Source of the DNA: Pseudonocardia nigra
Lineage (GTDB): Bacteria > Actinomycetota > Actinomycetes > Mycobacteriales > Pseudonocardiaceae
Assembly: GCF_019396355.1 (NCBI RefSeq)
Contig: NZ_JAHKRK010000011.1
Span: 1 to 64,000 of the forward strand
Reading direction: 5' to 3'
Length of the DNA stretch: 64,000 nt
This document shows positions 28,058 through 37,098 of the stretch, one piece after another. Positions within the stretch are counted from its first letter, which is position 1; every line of letters begins with the position of its first letter. A program made the position numbers and the translations under genes. Below the pieces are notes generated by a model. The model was not told where the DNA came from and did not search any database. It saw only the letters and a list, made by a program, of their open reading frames with translations.

Positions 28058-29391
28058 ATGACGAACCCGGCCAGCGCACCGACCACCGTGCCGTTGATCC
28101 GGATGAACTGCAGGTCGCGCCCCACCTGCAACTCGATCTTCCGCGACGTCTCCTCCGCGTCCCACCGCTCCACGGTGTCGGTGATCAGCGTCGTGATCTC
28201 GTGGCGGTAGTGCCGCACGACGTAGCCTGCGGCGTCGGCGAGCCAGCCCTCGATCTTGCCGCGCAGCTCGGCGTCGGTGTTCAGCCGGTTCCCGAACGCC
28301 ACCAGCCCGTCGCGGACCCGGGTGCGCAGCGCGCTCGACGGGTCGGCGGCGGCGTCGAGGATCAGACCCTTGACCGTGCCCCAGGCCTGGCCGATGAACC
28401 GCTGCACGTCGGGGTGCGCCACGATCTGGTGCTTGATCCGCTCGGCGCGCTCGATGGTGTCCGGGTCGTTCTGCAGGTCCGCGGCGAACTCGACGAGGAA
28501 CGTGTCGACGGCCTTGCGCAGCGGGTGCTCGGGGTCGGTCTTGACCGCCCACGCGAAGTTCTGCACCTCGAGGAACACCCGGTCGGCGATGAGGTCGTCG
28601 ACGAACCGCGGCGACCAGGTGGGCGCCCGGTCGTGCACGATCCGCAGCACCGTGTCGTGGTTGGCGGTGACCCAGTCGTAGGCGCGGTCGCAGACGAGGT
28701 CGACGAGCCGGTGGTGCGACCCGTCGGCCAGCACGCCCTGCAGGACCGTGCCCAGGGGCGGGCCGATCGGCCGCTCCATCAGCTTGCGGACGAGGACCTG
28801 CTCGATCACCTCCTGCACGTCGTCGTCGCGCAGGACGGTGACGATGCCGCGGGCGGCCGTGGCGAGCTCGGCGGTGACGCGGTCGGCGTTGGCCTCCTGC
28901 CCGATCCAGGCACCGACGCGGGACGACACCTCGACGCGCGCGAGCTTGTCGCGCACCACGTCCTCGGCCAGGAAGTTCTCGCCGACGAAGTCGCCGAGGC
29001 TGTCGCCCAGCACGTCCTTCTTCGTCGGGATGATCGCGGTGTGCGGGATGGGCAGCCCGAGCGGCCGCCGGAACAGCGCCGTGACGGCGAACCAGTCGGC
29101 GAGGGCGCCGACCATCCCCGCCTCGGCCATCGCGCGCACGTAGCCGACCCACGTCGGCCCGTCGTTGACCTCCCACCAGCGCGCCAGCAGGAACACGACG
29201 GTGGCGGCCACCAGCAGACCCGTGGCCAGCGTCTTCATCCGACGCAGATCGCGCTGCCGCGTGGCGGCGTCGATCCGGCCGAACCCGAGGCCGACCTCCA
29301 CCACCGGCCGGGTACGCGTCCGTCCGGTACCGGTGGTCGTTCCACCACCCGGGGCGGACGCGTCCGTTCGGGGGGATTGCGAGATCTGCAC
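28024..29391 (-). CDS. DUF445 family membrane protein
   Basis: A 455-residue protein. After a Pro/Thr-rich cytoplasmic start, a helix (TLATGLLVAATVVFLLA) and ALADWFAVTALFRRPLGLPIPHTAIIP form the DUF445 signature; a long helical middle follows, and a final transmembrane helix (TVVGALAGFVIYAVGQFAF) ends the protein. Role unknown; a membrane-bound long-helix organiser is the usual guess. GTG 29391 keeps family length; a methionine 49 residues in is an alternative. Confidence 0.8.
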   Translation of the reverse strand: MQISQSPRTDASAPGGGTTTGTGRTRTRPVVEVGLGFGRIDAATRQRDLRRMKTLATGLLVAATVVFLLARWWEVNDGPTWVGYVRAMAEAGMVGALADWFAVTALFRRPLGLPIPHTAIIPTKKDVLGDSLGDFVGENFLAEDVVRDKLARVEVSSRVGAWIGQEANADRVTAELATAARGIVTVLRDDDVQEVIEQVLVRKLMERPIGPPLGTVLQGVLADGSHHRLVDLVCDRAYDWVTANHDTVLRIVHDRAPTWSPRFVDDLIADRVFLEVQNFAWAVKTDPEHPLRKAVDTFLVEFAADLQNDPDTIERAERIKHQIVAHPDVQRFIGQAWGTVKGLILDAAADPSSALRTRVRDGLVAFGNRLNTDAELRGKIEGWLADAAGYVVRHYRHEITTLITDTVERWDAEETSRKIELQVGRDLQFIRINGTVVGALAGFVIYAVGQFAFGA

Positions 29392-29777
29392 GAACCCATA
29401 GTGCCCGCTGATGCGTATCCCCGGTGTCCGGATCGTCCGTCCGCCGCGTCCGCCGTCGCCCCACGGCGGGTTCGGCGCGAACGGGTCCGGACCCCGGCGC
29501 CCGATTGCCGGTGGCCCGAGGGCCGCTCCGGTCGGGAGCAGTGCTTCCGGGGTGTGCTGCCCCCACGCCACGGAGGCACTCGGCCCCCGCGGCGCCGGGC
29601 ATGGGACTGGCCGGGGCCGATGGTTTTCCACCGACCCCGGCCACGTTCGTGGTGCGGCCGCGCAGCGAGGGAGGAACCTCCCCCGGGCGCCGCACCACCG
29701 GCGCTCCCCCGGGACCCCGGCGCGGCGCGACGAGCCGCGGCAACGGGGCGAGCCGAGGGGGCCGGCTCGCGGTCCGG
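29392..29777. other. gene-free stretch
   Basis: 386 bases between the DUF445 start and the prim-pol-like gene stop, both on the minus strand. I see no coding pattern, strong hairpin or clear operator. The DUF445 promoter must lie in its left part. Confidence 0.4.
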
Positions 29778-30296
29778 CTAGAACCGCATGCCGACGGCGA
29801 CGGCACCGGCGGGCCGCTGGGCGCCCGGGTGCAGCTCGCGGTCGGCCTGCCACCGAACGGCGTCGGCGGCGGTGTGGACGATCAGGTCCGCCTCGGGCAC
29901 CCGGTAGCCGACGAGCGCCGGGTTGACCCGCCAGTGCACCCACCCGTCCGGCAGCTCCGACGGCGGCGCGAGCACCGCGGCGCCGTCGGTGTGCAGCACC
30001 ACACCGTCGGTCTCCCGCAGCTCGGCGGGCAGCTGCGCACCGGGCGTGATCGGGAACCACCACTCGCCCGTGGGAGTGGCGGCCACCGGGACGACGGACC
30101 CCGCGTCCCGCAGCTGCGCGCACACCTGCCTGCCGCACGCCGCCGGCACCTCGAGTACGTCGAGCGCGGTGCCGGTGACCAGCAGAAGTGATGTGGTGGA
30201 CGACGCGACCACGGGCCACCCGTGATCGTCGAACTCCCGCGCCGCTGCGCGCAGCTCCGCGCCGTACACCGCGCGGTAGCTGTTCCAGCCCGGCAT
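29778..30296 (-). CDS. small prim-pol-like (bifunctional primase/polymerase N-terminal) protein
   Basis: A 172-residue protein. The sequence DDHGWPVV, LDVLEVPAACGRQV, EWWFPITPG and VLAPPSELPDGWVHWRVNP recalls the short actinobacterial relatives of the archaeo-eukaryotic-primase (prim-pol) N-terminal domain. The catalytic acidic pair of true prim-pols is not obvious, so it may be an inactive, regulatory branch. It stands alone with no replication or mobile genes nearby. The family call is from memory and moderate. Confidence 0.45.
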   Translation of the reverse strand: MPGWNSYRAVYGAELRAAAREFDDHGWPVVASSTTSLLLVTGTALDVLEVPAACGRQVCAQLRDAGSVVPVAATPTGEWWFPITPGAQLPAELRETDGVVLHTDGAAVLAPPSELPDGWVHWRVNPALVGYRVPEADLIVHTAADAVRWQADRELHPGAQRPAGAVAVGMRF

Positions 30297-30801
30297 CTCC
30301 GACCTCCGATAACTGCTCTCCAGCCGCCGCTGCTCGGCGTGTCTGTGTGAGGCTCAACACTGAGCATGACGGGTCGGGAACGGGTCGGGGAGCCTCCAGC
30401 GACGACCGAGCGGGACGCCGAGACAAGCGGGCCGTGCGCCGGTGGGCGGTCCGGTCGTCGCCGGTGAACGGCGGGTGACCGGCTCGTGACCGGGGACCGG
30501 CGGCTCCTCGCGCCCGATCCCCCGTGCGCCACCGCCCGGCCGTCGTCGACCAACGGCTGAAACGATGGGCGAGGCTGCTGGTCACCAAGGCCAGGGGCCA
30601 CCGGGGAAGCCCACTCGTCGCTCGGGCCGATCCGCCGCCGCCATGGTCGCCGCACGACCGGCGTGAGATGCGCATCCGCGCGCTGGACGGTGCAAGAACG
30701 ACATCTCGCCCGGGCACGGCCGCCATGATCGCCGCGAGATTGCATCACCCGGGCCTGGAACGTCCGGGGGGCGCCGCCCGCGCCCACCTCAACGCTGAAA
30801 A
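30297..30801. other. gene-free stretch with small palindrome
   Basis: About 500 bases between the prim-pol-like gene start and the csp terminator. GCTCA-ACAC-TGAGC (30352-30365) is an exact 5-4-5 palindrome 55 bases upstream of the prim-pol-like gene and could be an operator. GTGACCGG is repeated at about 30475 and 30486. No gene is supported in either strand. Confidence 0.4.
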
Positions 30802-30843
30802 ACGCCGGTGCCGGCGCCCCCGAGAGGGGACGCCGGCACCGGG
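30802..30843 (-). terminator. strong intrinsic terminator of csp gene
   Basis: A GC-rich stem (GCCGGTGCCGGCG-like arms, then CCCC/GGGG) is followed on the minus strand by TTTTT. It is the clearest rho-independent terminator in the window, 23 bases past the cold-shock gene stop. Confidence 0.75.
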
Positions 30844-30865
30844 ACGTGCTGTGTGCGGGGCTCGA

Positions 30866-31069
30866 TCAGAGCGGGCGCACCGTGTCGGCCTGCGGACCCT
30901 TGGCGCCCTGGCTCGCCTCGAAGGTGACGCGCTGGTTCTCCTCGAGGGTGCGGAAGCCGTCCGACTGGATGGCCGAGTAGTGGACGAAGACGTCCGGACC
31001 GTTGTCGTCGGTGGCGATGAAGCCGAAGCCCTTCTCGGCGTTGAACCACTTGACGGTGCCCTGCGGCAT
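30866..31069 (-). CDS. cold-shock protein (CspA family)
   Basis: A 67-residue OB-fold RNA/DNA chaperone. It has the family start [18 protein letters not shown] (RNP1 KGFGFI) and the RNP2-like DVFVHYSAI. It is one domain, the usual size for actinomycetes. The upstream 170 bases before the desaturase promoter could hold a long leader mRNA, common for this family. Adjacent to a fatty acid desaturase gene, which suggests a cold-response pair. Confidence 0.93.
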   Translation of the reverse strand: MPQGTVKWFNAEKGFGFIATDDNGPDVFVHYSAIQSDGFRTLEENQRVTFEASQGAKGPQADTVRPL

Positions 31070-31402
31070 ACCTGTTCTCCATACGTGAAGCGGACCCTGA
31101 CGGCACTGTGCCGACCGGGGGCTGCACGGGAACACCGACGAACGCGGACGATCTCCTCGCACGCCTGTGAAGCCCACCGTCACTCTCCACGGACGCTTCA
31201 CAACGATCGAGGAAGACACGACTGCAACCGGTGCAGAACCTACCACGCGCGACCGCTCCACAACGGCCCGACGCGGCCCCGGATCCGAGCCCGGTGACCA
31301 CAGTGGCGTTGCCGTATCGTGACCTTCAGCTGCGAGCCGGGGCAGTTCGCCCGCCCGCCTCGGGCGTGTCCGCGGCCGCCCCTGTAGTCGAAGAAGGTGT
31401 CC
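31070..31402. other. divergent csp/desaturase promoter region
   Basis: 333 bases between divergent starts. It holds the csp leader and both promoters. The desaturase ribosome site (GAAGAAGG) lies just before 31403. I see no clear operator. Confidence 0.4.
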
Positions 31403-32356
31403 ATGGCCGCTGTCGTGCAGGATCGCCCACCCGTCGCCGCGCTCACCGACGGCCGCAAGTCGGCTGTCGAGCAGGCCCTGGTCGTCACGTTCATGATCGT
31501 CCCGCTGCTCGCGCTCGCCGCCGCGGTACCCCTCGCGTGGGGGTGGGGCCTGTCCTCGCTCGACGTGGGCCTCGCCGCGGCCATCTACGTCGTGAGCGGG
31601 CTCGGCGTCACGGTCGGCCTCCACCGGCACTTCACGCACGGCTCGTTCAAGGCCAACCGGCCGCTGCGGATCGCACTCGCCGTGGCGGGCAGCCTCGCCC
31701 TCCAGGGGAGCGTGGTCAGCTGGGTGGCCGACCACCGGCGCCACCACGCGTTCTCCGACAAGGAGGGCGACCCGCACTCACCGTGGCTCTTCGGTACCGG
31801 GCCGGTAACGATCGCCCGCGGCTTCTGGCACTCCCACATTGGGTGGCTGCTGGAGCGGGACCGCACCAACGCCCGGCGTTTCGCCCCGGACCTGCTCGCC
31901 GACCGCGACGTGGCGACCGTCGACCGCCTGTTCCTCGTGCTCACGGTCGCGAGCCTCGGGCTGCCCGCGCTGATCGGCGGTCTCGTCTCCTGGTCGCTGT
32001 GGGGCGCGCTGACCGCGCTCCTCTGGGCGGGCCTGGTGCGCGTAGCCCTGTTGCACCACGTGACGTGGTCGATCAACTCGATCTGCCACATGGTCGGCGA
32101 CCGTCCCTTCGCCGCCCGCGACCGCTCGGCCAACGTCTGGTGGCTGGCGGTGCTGTCGTTCGGCGAGTCGTGGCACAACCTGCACCACGCCGACCCGACG
32201 TGCGCGCGACATGGGGTCAAGCGCGGGCAGGTGGACATCTCCGCGGCAGTCATCCGCCTGTTCGAGAAGCTGGGGTGGGCCCACGCGGTGCGCTGGCCCG
32301 CGCCGCGCCGCCTGGAGCGGCTGAGCAGCCGTGCCGACACCCGCCGTGACCGTTAG
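31403..32356 (+). CDS. acyl-CoA/lipid desaturase (delta-9 type)
   Basis: A 317-residue integral membrane di-iron desaturase that inserts a double bond in fatty acyl chains to keep membranes fluid. The three His boxes are present: HRHFTH (about residue 75), HRRHH (about 112) and HNLHH (about 256). Four main transmembrane segments in two pairs. ATG 31403 has AAGAAGG at 6 bases; GTG 31397 has no room for a site. Divergent from the cold-shock gene. Confidence 0.9.
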   Translation: MAAVVQDRPPVAALTDGRKSAVEQALVVTFMIVPLLALAAAVPLAWGWGLSSLDVGLAAAIYVVSGLGVTVGLHRHFTHGSFKANRPLRIALAVAGSLALQGSVVSWVADHRRHHAFSDKEGDPHSPWLFGTGPVTIARGFWHSHIGWLLERDRTNARRFAPDLLADRDVATVDRLFLVLTVASLGLPALIGGLVSWSLWGALTALLWAGLVRVALLHHVTWSINSICHMVGDRPFAARDRSANVWWLAVLSFGESWHNLHHADPTCARHGVKRGQVDISAAVIRLFEKLGWAHAVRWPAPRRLERLSSRADTRRDR

Positions 32357-32668
32357 GGCAGATCCGGCACACGCTCGGTGACCTGCACGAGCGGGAACGC
32401 CACGATGGTGAACTCCTACGCCCCTGGGTGACCGTACCGTCGAAAGTTTGATGACCCGTCGGCGTGGTCCACGGCGCGCCCGGGTGAGGCCCGGTCGCAG
32501 CACGCCGGTCGGGCGTCGCCCGCTCCGGTGGCGCATCCACGGAATCGTCACGCTCGGTCGTTTCCGCAGCGGTCGACGCGCATTCCCCGGATATCGGCGA
32601 CGTGGCGGGCTGATCAGACGGCACGCATCATTTCCGCGACCCTGCCCATCCATTTCCGGGAGGCTCGG
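32357..32668. other. gene-free stretch
   Basis: 312 bases between the desaturase stop and the secreted Pro/Ala-rich protein. An open frame crosses part of it, in phase with the next gene, but begins with arginine-rich sequence without a ribosome site. I see no terminator. Confidence 0.35.
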
Positions 32669-33505
32669 ATGCGGAGTCGGAAAGTCGCTCTTTCAATCGG
32701 CGCGGTGACCACCGGGGTGTTGCTGACCGGTCTCGGCACCACTGCCGCGCACGCGGCGCAACCGCCTCCGGAGACCGGCGTGGGCGCCGCGCAGGCCCCC
32801 GCCCTGCCCCAGAGCCCGTTGGACCAGCTGCTGCGCGACCTGATCATCAGCCTGCACACGCTGCTGCCCTCACTGCTCGGCGACCTCGTGGAACCCGCGG
32901 CCCCGGCGGCGCCGGGCGCGGCCACGCTGCCCGCCACCGGCGACGGGGTGGGGCAGCTCCCGGCGCCCGAGCCGCTCCCCGCGCCCGCCCCACCGGACCC
33001 CGGGGTGACGGTTCCCGCCCCCGGCGCGGTGCCGCCCGCACCGGGCGTGGGCGTGCCCGAGCCCGCGCTGCCCGCACCCGAGCCCGCGCTGCCCGCGCCG
33101 GATCCCGGCGTCGCCGCGCCCGACCCCGGCGCCGCCGTGCCGCAGCCGCCCCCCGTTGCACCCGGTGCCGCGGTTCCGGAGCCGGTGGCCACCGTGCCCG
33201 GCCCGGCCGCGCCCGCGGCAACCGTTCCCGGCCCGGCGGCCACCGTTCCCGAGCCCGCAGCGACCGTGCCCGACCCGGCAGCGACGGCTCCCGACCCGGC
33301 AGGTGCCGCCGCGGGTCCTGCCGACGCCGATGCCGCGCCCGTGGTCGTGGCGCCGGAACCGGCCGCATGCACGGACGCGGGCGCTCCACTCGAGGATCCG
33401 GATGTCGTCGCGGCGGGTCGGGTCGCCGCACCCACCGCTCACACGGCGGAACCGGGGGCGCTCGCCGATCCGTGCCTTTCCACGGCGACCGGTTCGGGGA
33501 ATTGA
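32669..33505 (+). CDS. secreted Pro/Ala-rich repeat protein
   Basis: A 278-residue exported protein. Residues 1-31 are a signal peptide (RKVALSIGAVTTGVLLTG...AHAAQ). A short amphipathic helix (LDQLLRDLIISLHTLLPSLLGDLV, about 50-73) follows. Residues 80-245 are degenerate Pro-Ala-Val repeats such as PAATVP and PEPALPA, expected to form an extended wall-spanning rod. Two Cys near the end may pair. No sorting signal. Function unknown; wall-spanning or mucin-like role inferred. ATG 32669 follows GGGAGG. Confidence 0.6.
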   Translation: MRSRKVALSIGAVTTGVLLTGLGTTAAHAAQPPPETGVGAAQAPALPQSPLDQLLRDLIISLHTLLPSLLGDLVEPAAPAAPGAATLPATGDGVGQLPAPEPLPAPAPPDPGVTVPAPGAVPPAPGVGVPEPALPAPEPALPAPDPGVAAPDPGAAVPQPPPVAPGAAVPEPVATVPGPAAPAATVPGPAATVPEPAATVPDPAATAPDPAGAAAGPADADAAPVVVAPEPAACTDAGAPLEDPDVVAAGRVAAPTAHTAEPGALADPCLSTATGSGN

Positions 33506-33663
33506 CGGGTAGTCGGAATTGCGCGGCGGAACGGACGGATCGGCCGGAGACCGGCCGGTCCGCTTCGCCCGTACGGACGCCGGGATGACGGCGCGTCACC
33601 GTCGAGCCGGCGCGCTCAGCTAGCCGGCCGGTAGCGGCGGCCACCGACAGACGAGTGGGTCGA

Positions 33664-35001
33664 TCAGGCGCGGCGGTACGGGCGGTGCGGCCTGCGGCCG
33701 CCTGCCGGCACCGGGTGCAGGCCCATCCGCACCGTGTTGCGCCCGGCGCGCTTGGCGGCGTACATCGCGGTGTCGGCGACCTCGAGGAGCTGGATGAGGT
33801 CGCTCCCGTCGGCGGGATGCGTCGCCCCGCCGATCGAGGCGGTGAGGTGGTGGATCACCTCGGGTCCGTCGGGTCCGACGATGTCCACGCGCAGCGCGGC
33901 GATGCGACGGCGGATCCGCTCGGCGACCGCGGCGGCCGCCGTCCTGCCGTCCTCGCCCTCGAGCCCGGAGAGCAGGACGACGAACTCCTCGCCACCGAAG
34001 CGGCCGACCACATCGTCGTCACGCACCTCCGCGCGGACCGCGGACGCCACCGCCGCGAGCACGTGGTCGCCCACGAGGTGCCCGTACCGGTCGTTGATGG
34101 CCTTGAAGTGATCGAGGTCCAGCACGAGCACGGTTGCGTGCCCTTCGACGCGTTCGGAGCGCCGCAGGGCACGGCCGGCGCGCAGGTGCCACGCCGCCGC
34201 GTTGAGCAGTCCTGTCTTGCTGTCGGTACTGGCCGCCTCCTCCAGCTGCCGCACGAGGACGGTGCGGTGCAGGACGATCAGCGGCGGGAGCACGAGCACC
34301 GCGTACGCGGAGCCGAACGACGCGACGGCCCCGGCGGCGAGTGCGCCCATCGAGAGCGTGGCGAACTCCAGGGCGGCCTCGTCGCCGCGGCGGAGCACCT
34401 GCACGAAGGTGGCGAGGTCGGGGTTCGGTCCGCTGAGCACGATGACGGTGACGACCAGCACCATGTTGATCGCGGCGTAGGTGAGCACCCCGAGCAGCAC
34501 GACGCCGAGCCCGGGGATGGTGGAGAACAGCTCGCCCTGGTCGACCAGCCCGGTGACTCCGGCGACGGCCTGCACGGCGAGCACGACGGTGGCCGTGGTG
34601 AACGCGGCGCGGTGCACCGGCACCCCGGAGCGCCGCCCGATCCGGGCCTGGAGATGCGCGTAGATGGCCACGACCACGGCGGTGGCCACCGGGCCGGGGA
34701 GCAGCGCCGCGGCCGCGAAGGTCCACACCGAGCTCAGGTCGATGTGCGGGTTGCCCTCGGACCGGTGCCGTATCCGTTCCACACCCAACGACGCCTCGGT
34801 GCTCAGGACGCCGGCGCCCGCCAGCACGGCCGCGATCGTCAGCCACTCCTGCGGCAGCACACCGATGCCGTTGCGCACGTCGAGCACGAGCGCGACCATC
34901 GCCGCCAGTTCGACCGCGAGGATGACCACCAGGACGGGCCGGGGAAGCGCCCAGATGGCCCAACGGCTGGTCCCGGTCGGACTATGCCGCGGCAGTTGCA
35001 T
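33664..35001 (-). CDS. membrane diguanylate cyclase (GGDEF)
   Basis: A 445-residue signalling enzyme that makes cyclic di-GMP. N-terminal residues 20-260 hold about six to eight transmembrane segments of a MASE-like sensor. The GGDEF domain (about 285-430) has the active-site GGEEF at 336-340 and, five residues before it, RDDD, which fits the inhibitory I-site RxxD. So it should be active and feedback-controlled. ATG 35001 has AAAGG 10 bases upstream; GTG 35028 is an alternative. No EAL or PilZ gene is near. Confidence 0.88.
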   Translation of the reverse strand: MQLPRHSPTGTSRWAIWALPRPVLVVILAVELAAMVALVLDVRNGIGVLPQEWLTIAAVLAGAGVLSTEASLGVERIRHRSEGNPHIDLSSVWTFAAAALLPGPVATAVVVAIYAHLQARIGRRSGVPVHRAAFTTATVVLAVQAVAGVTGLVDQGELFSTIPGLGVVLLGVLTYAAINMVLVVTVIVLSGPNPDLATFVQVLRRGDEAALEFATLSMGALAAGAVASFGSAYAVLVLPPLIVLHRTVLVRQLEEAASTDSKTGLLNAAAWHLRAGRALRRSERVEGHATVLVLDLDHFKAINDRYGHLVGDHVLAAVASAVRAEVRDDDVVGRFGGEEFVVLLSGLEGEDGRTAAAAVAERIRRRIAALRVDIVGPDGPEVIHHLTASIGGATHPADGSDLIQLLEVADTAMYAAKRAGRNTVRMGLHPVPAGGRRPHRPYRRA

Positions 35002-35421
35002 CCCCCTGGAACCTTTCAGCCGGGTCACTGTGACCGTCGCGTGTGTCCCCCATCCGGGCGGATCGTAGCCGGGCGGCGACCGAACGTCAGCGGCGAACGG
35101 TCACCGGAACCCCGCCGGGAGGCGGGCAACCGGACAGGACAGCGGGCTGGGGCACCACTCCGAGTCGGCGCAGGACGACAAACGTTGTCGATCAGGAGCC
35201 TATGCCCGCGGGCATTGGCCTCCAGCCCTGTGTGATGCCAGTCATAGCGCATCTGGTCCGTCCGCCGTCGCGGATCACGGGCGGGAGGTCTCTTCCGAAG
35301 GATCCGTCGCAACCCCCGAGCCCGTGATCAGCGCCGGGAGGGACGGACCGCGAGAAGCGCCCGGTCGAGGGATCGCGACGACCGGCGTCACGTTATCCTG
35401 ATCACCAGGAGAAGGAAGAGC
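35002..35421. other. upstream region of diguanylate cyclase gene
   Basis: About 420 bases. It holds the perfect 14-base palindrome ATGCCCGCGGGCAT (35202-35215) and small hairpins such as ACAAACGTTGT. I checked by eye for c-di-GMP, cobalamin and c-di-AMP riboswitch cores and found none. No gene is supported. Confidence 0.4.
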
Positions 35422-35453
35422 GTCGGCCCGCTCCGCAGAACGTGCGGGCCGAC
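35422..35453 (-). terminator. terminator of tRNA cluster
   Basis: GTCGGCCCGC and GCGGGCCGAC form a perfect 10-bp stem over a 12-base loop, just downstream of the tRNA-Phe gene, followed on the minus strand by pyrimidine-rich CTCTTCCTTCTCC. Confidence 0.65.
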
Positions 35454-35465
35454 CAGGAGGAAGGA

Positions 35466-35542
35466 TGGTGGCCAGGGGCGGGGTCGAACCGCCGACCTAC
35501 CGCTTTTCAGGCGGTCGCTCGTACCAACTGAGCTACCTGGCC
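35466..35542 (-). tRNA. tRNA-Phe (GAA)
   Basis: Cloverleaf with acceptor GGCCAGG/CCTGGCC, D arm GCTC...GAGC, anticodon loop CTGAAAA (anticodon GAA) on a CCGCC/GGCGG-type stem, T loop GGTTCGACCCC. The 3' CCA is encoded (35466-35468). Third gene in the transcript. Confidence 0.95.
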
Positions 35543-35569
35543 CAACCGGCGCAATGCCGGGTGGTGAAG

Positions 35570-35643
35570 CGACCCAGACGGGACTCGAACCCGCGACCTT
35601 CGCCGTGACAGGGCGACGCGCTAACCAACTGCGCCACTGGGCC
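35570..35643 (-). tRNA. tRNA-Asp (GTC)
   Basis: Acceptor GGCCCAG pairs with CTGGGTC (one G-U pair), anticodon loop CTGTCAC gives GTC, T loop GGTTCGAGTCC. Discriminator base G, as expected for tRNA-Asp. CCA is not encoded. Confidence 0.95.
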
Positions 35644-35676
35644 TTGCTGTTGTACTGCGGTCGTGCTGGTGGAGCG

Positions 35677-35749
35677 TACCCCCAACGGGATTCGAACCCG
35701 CGCTGCCGCCTTGAAAGGGCGGTGTCCTAGGCCGCTAGACGATGGGGGC
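35677..35749 (-). tRNA. tRNA-Glu (TTC)
   Basis: Acceptor GCCCCCA pairs with TGGGGGT (G-U at the end), anticodon loop CTTTCAA gives TTC, T loop GGTTCGAATCC. CCA is not encoded. It is the first gene of the Glu-Asp-Phe cluster common in actinomycetes; a TATGCT -10-like box lies upstream near 35800. Confidence 0.95.
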
Positions 35750-35904
35750 TTGGACCACCTCGGCGATCCCCGCCCGCAACGGCTTTCCGTTGGGAGCGAG
35801 AGAAGCATATGACATCGCTCCGACGCCCCACGCACGGGGGTCCCTTCGCCGTACGCCCGCCCCAGCCGCAGGTCACGGCCGGGGCGGAGGACCCGCAGAC
35901 TCCG

Positions 35905-36141
35905 CTAGCGGGTGACCGGGGGGGGCTGGTCCGGGTTGGCCGAGATCAGCCCGAGCATGTCGAGGAGCTGCCGGAGGTCCTCCGAGTCGGCCGAGTTGCG
36001 GGCGACGACGAGTCGCGCCCGGTGCAACTGGTCGTCCGACACGCGATACGCGTCGGCCGCCGTGCGCTGGTTGGGGATCGCGCCGCTCGACGCCATCCGT
36101 TCCTCGCCGAGCTCCCGCCGCGCGCTACCGATTCCACTCAC
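35905..36141 (-). CDS. small hypothetical protein
   Basis: A 78-residue polar protein. GTG 36141 follows GGGGAGG at 5 bases, a strong translation signal. The C-terminal half (DDQLHRARLVVARNSADSEDLRQLLDMLGLI) predicts two helices. No family recognised. It lies upstream of, and reads toward, the tRNA cluster, ending 155 bases from it. Confidence 0.55.
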   Translation of the reverse strand: MSGIGSARRELGEERMASSGAIPNQRTAADAYRVSDDQLHRARLVVARNSADSEDLRQLLDMLGLISANPDQPPPVTR

Positions 36142-36458
36142 CGACGCCTCCCCGTTCGGCCGCCACCACGTCCCGACCGAGCGGGGGCGCCGCCCGCGGG
36201 CGGCGTCGCCCCGCGAGAACCGGCGGCGTTCACCCGAGTCGGCTACCCCACCCCGAACCGGAACGCCCCGCAGCCACCCCCGTGGCCGTGACCGTGACGT
36301 TACCTAGCGAAGCCCTCCGACCGCACCCCTCTTAGCGGGTGAGGGTCCTGCCTTTCGGTGACGGAGCGAACACGGAGCGGTGCGACCCCGCGCGTGACGA
36401 GGCGGTTGCTGCCCGTACGGTGCCGCTGCCGGCACCGGCTCCAGGACTGGGAGGACAC
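36142..36458. other. divergent intergenic region
   Basis: 317 bases between divergent small genes. GGGAGGA at 36449-36455 serves the metal chaperone. I see no clear CsoR-type operator or coding pattern. Confidence 0.35.
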
Positions 36459-36680
36459 ATGTCCGTCGAGGCACCGTTCCGCACCGAGGTCACCGTCAGC
36501 GGGATGAGCTGCGAGCACTGCGCGCGGTCGGTGACCGAGGAGATCCGGGAGATCTCCGGGGTCAGCGCGGTCGAGATCGAGCTCGCCACCGGTGCCGTCG
36601 CGGTGCTCGCCGACCGGGCCGTGCAGCCCGCCGAGATCGCCGCCGCCATCGGCCCGGCCGGCTACGACCTCGCCGGCTGA
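36459..36680 (+). CDS. heavy-metal-associated (copper chaperone-like) protein
   Basis: A 73-residue HMA-domain protein with the metal-binding loop GMSCEHC (MxCxxC, residues 15-21) in a beta-alpha-beta-beta-alpha-beta fold. Likely carries Cu(I) to a P-type ATPase, but no such ATPase or CsoR is in the window. ATG 36459 follows GGGAGGA. Confidence 0.85.
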   Translation: MSVEAPFRTEVTVSGMSCEHCARSVTEEIREISGVSAVEIELATGAVAVLADRAVQPAEIAAAIGPAGYDLAG

Positions 36681-36723
36681 GGAGGGTGGGGCCCGCTCGG
36701 GCCCCGCTCCGTAGGCTGACGCC

Positions 36724-37098
36724 ATGGCCCCGTCCCGTGACCGCAGCCGCTCGCGCCACCGCGCGCCCGCCTCGGCGCAGGGCGCGCCGGACGATCCCGC
36801 CGACGTCGACCGCGACCTCGACTCCTACCTGGCCGCGCTGTCGCGCGACGACGGGGCCGCCACCGAGCTGACGGGCCGGTTCGGGTCCGCCCAGGTGTTC
36901 CAGCTGCGGCTGCCCGCGCTCCGGATCGAGCAGCTGCGCCGGATCGCCGCCGAGCGCGGCGTCTCGCCGGGCGCCCTGGCGGTGGACTGGGTCGTCGAAC
37001 GGCTGGACCGCGAGGACGCCCCCACCGGGCCCCTGCCCGTGGTCGAGGACGACGAGAACCCCATCCGTCGTGGGCTGCGCAAGCTCGGTCGCCGGTAG
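36724..37098 (+). CDS. hypothetical protein, possible ribbon-helix-helix
   Basis: A 124-residue protein. The first 30 residues are Arg/Ser/Ala-rich. Residues 60-95 (FQLRLPALRIEQLRRIAAERGVSPGALAVDWVVERLDRE) look like a strand followed by two helices, as in MetJ/Arc-type DNA-binding proteins. Starts 44 bases after the metal chaperone gene, so perhaps its co-transcribed partner; a metal-linked role is only a guess. Confidence 0.55.
   Translation: MAPSRDRSRSRHRAPASAQGAPDDPADVDRDLDSYLAALSRDDGAATELTGRFGSAQVFQLRLPALRIEQLRRIAAERGVSPGALAVDWVVERLDREDAPTGPLPVVEDDENPIRRGLRKLGRR

Noticed and set aside
29411-29926. Plus-strand frames in the DUF445 upstream region
   Set aside because: Arg/Pro-rich, no start signal, and partly antisense to the prim-pol-like gene.
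35002-35421. Possible riboswitch upstream of the diguanylate cyclase gene
   Set aside because: No c-di-GMP, c-di-AMP or cobalamin core sequence could be recognised.
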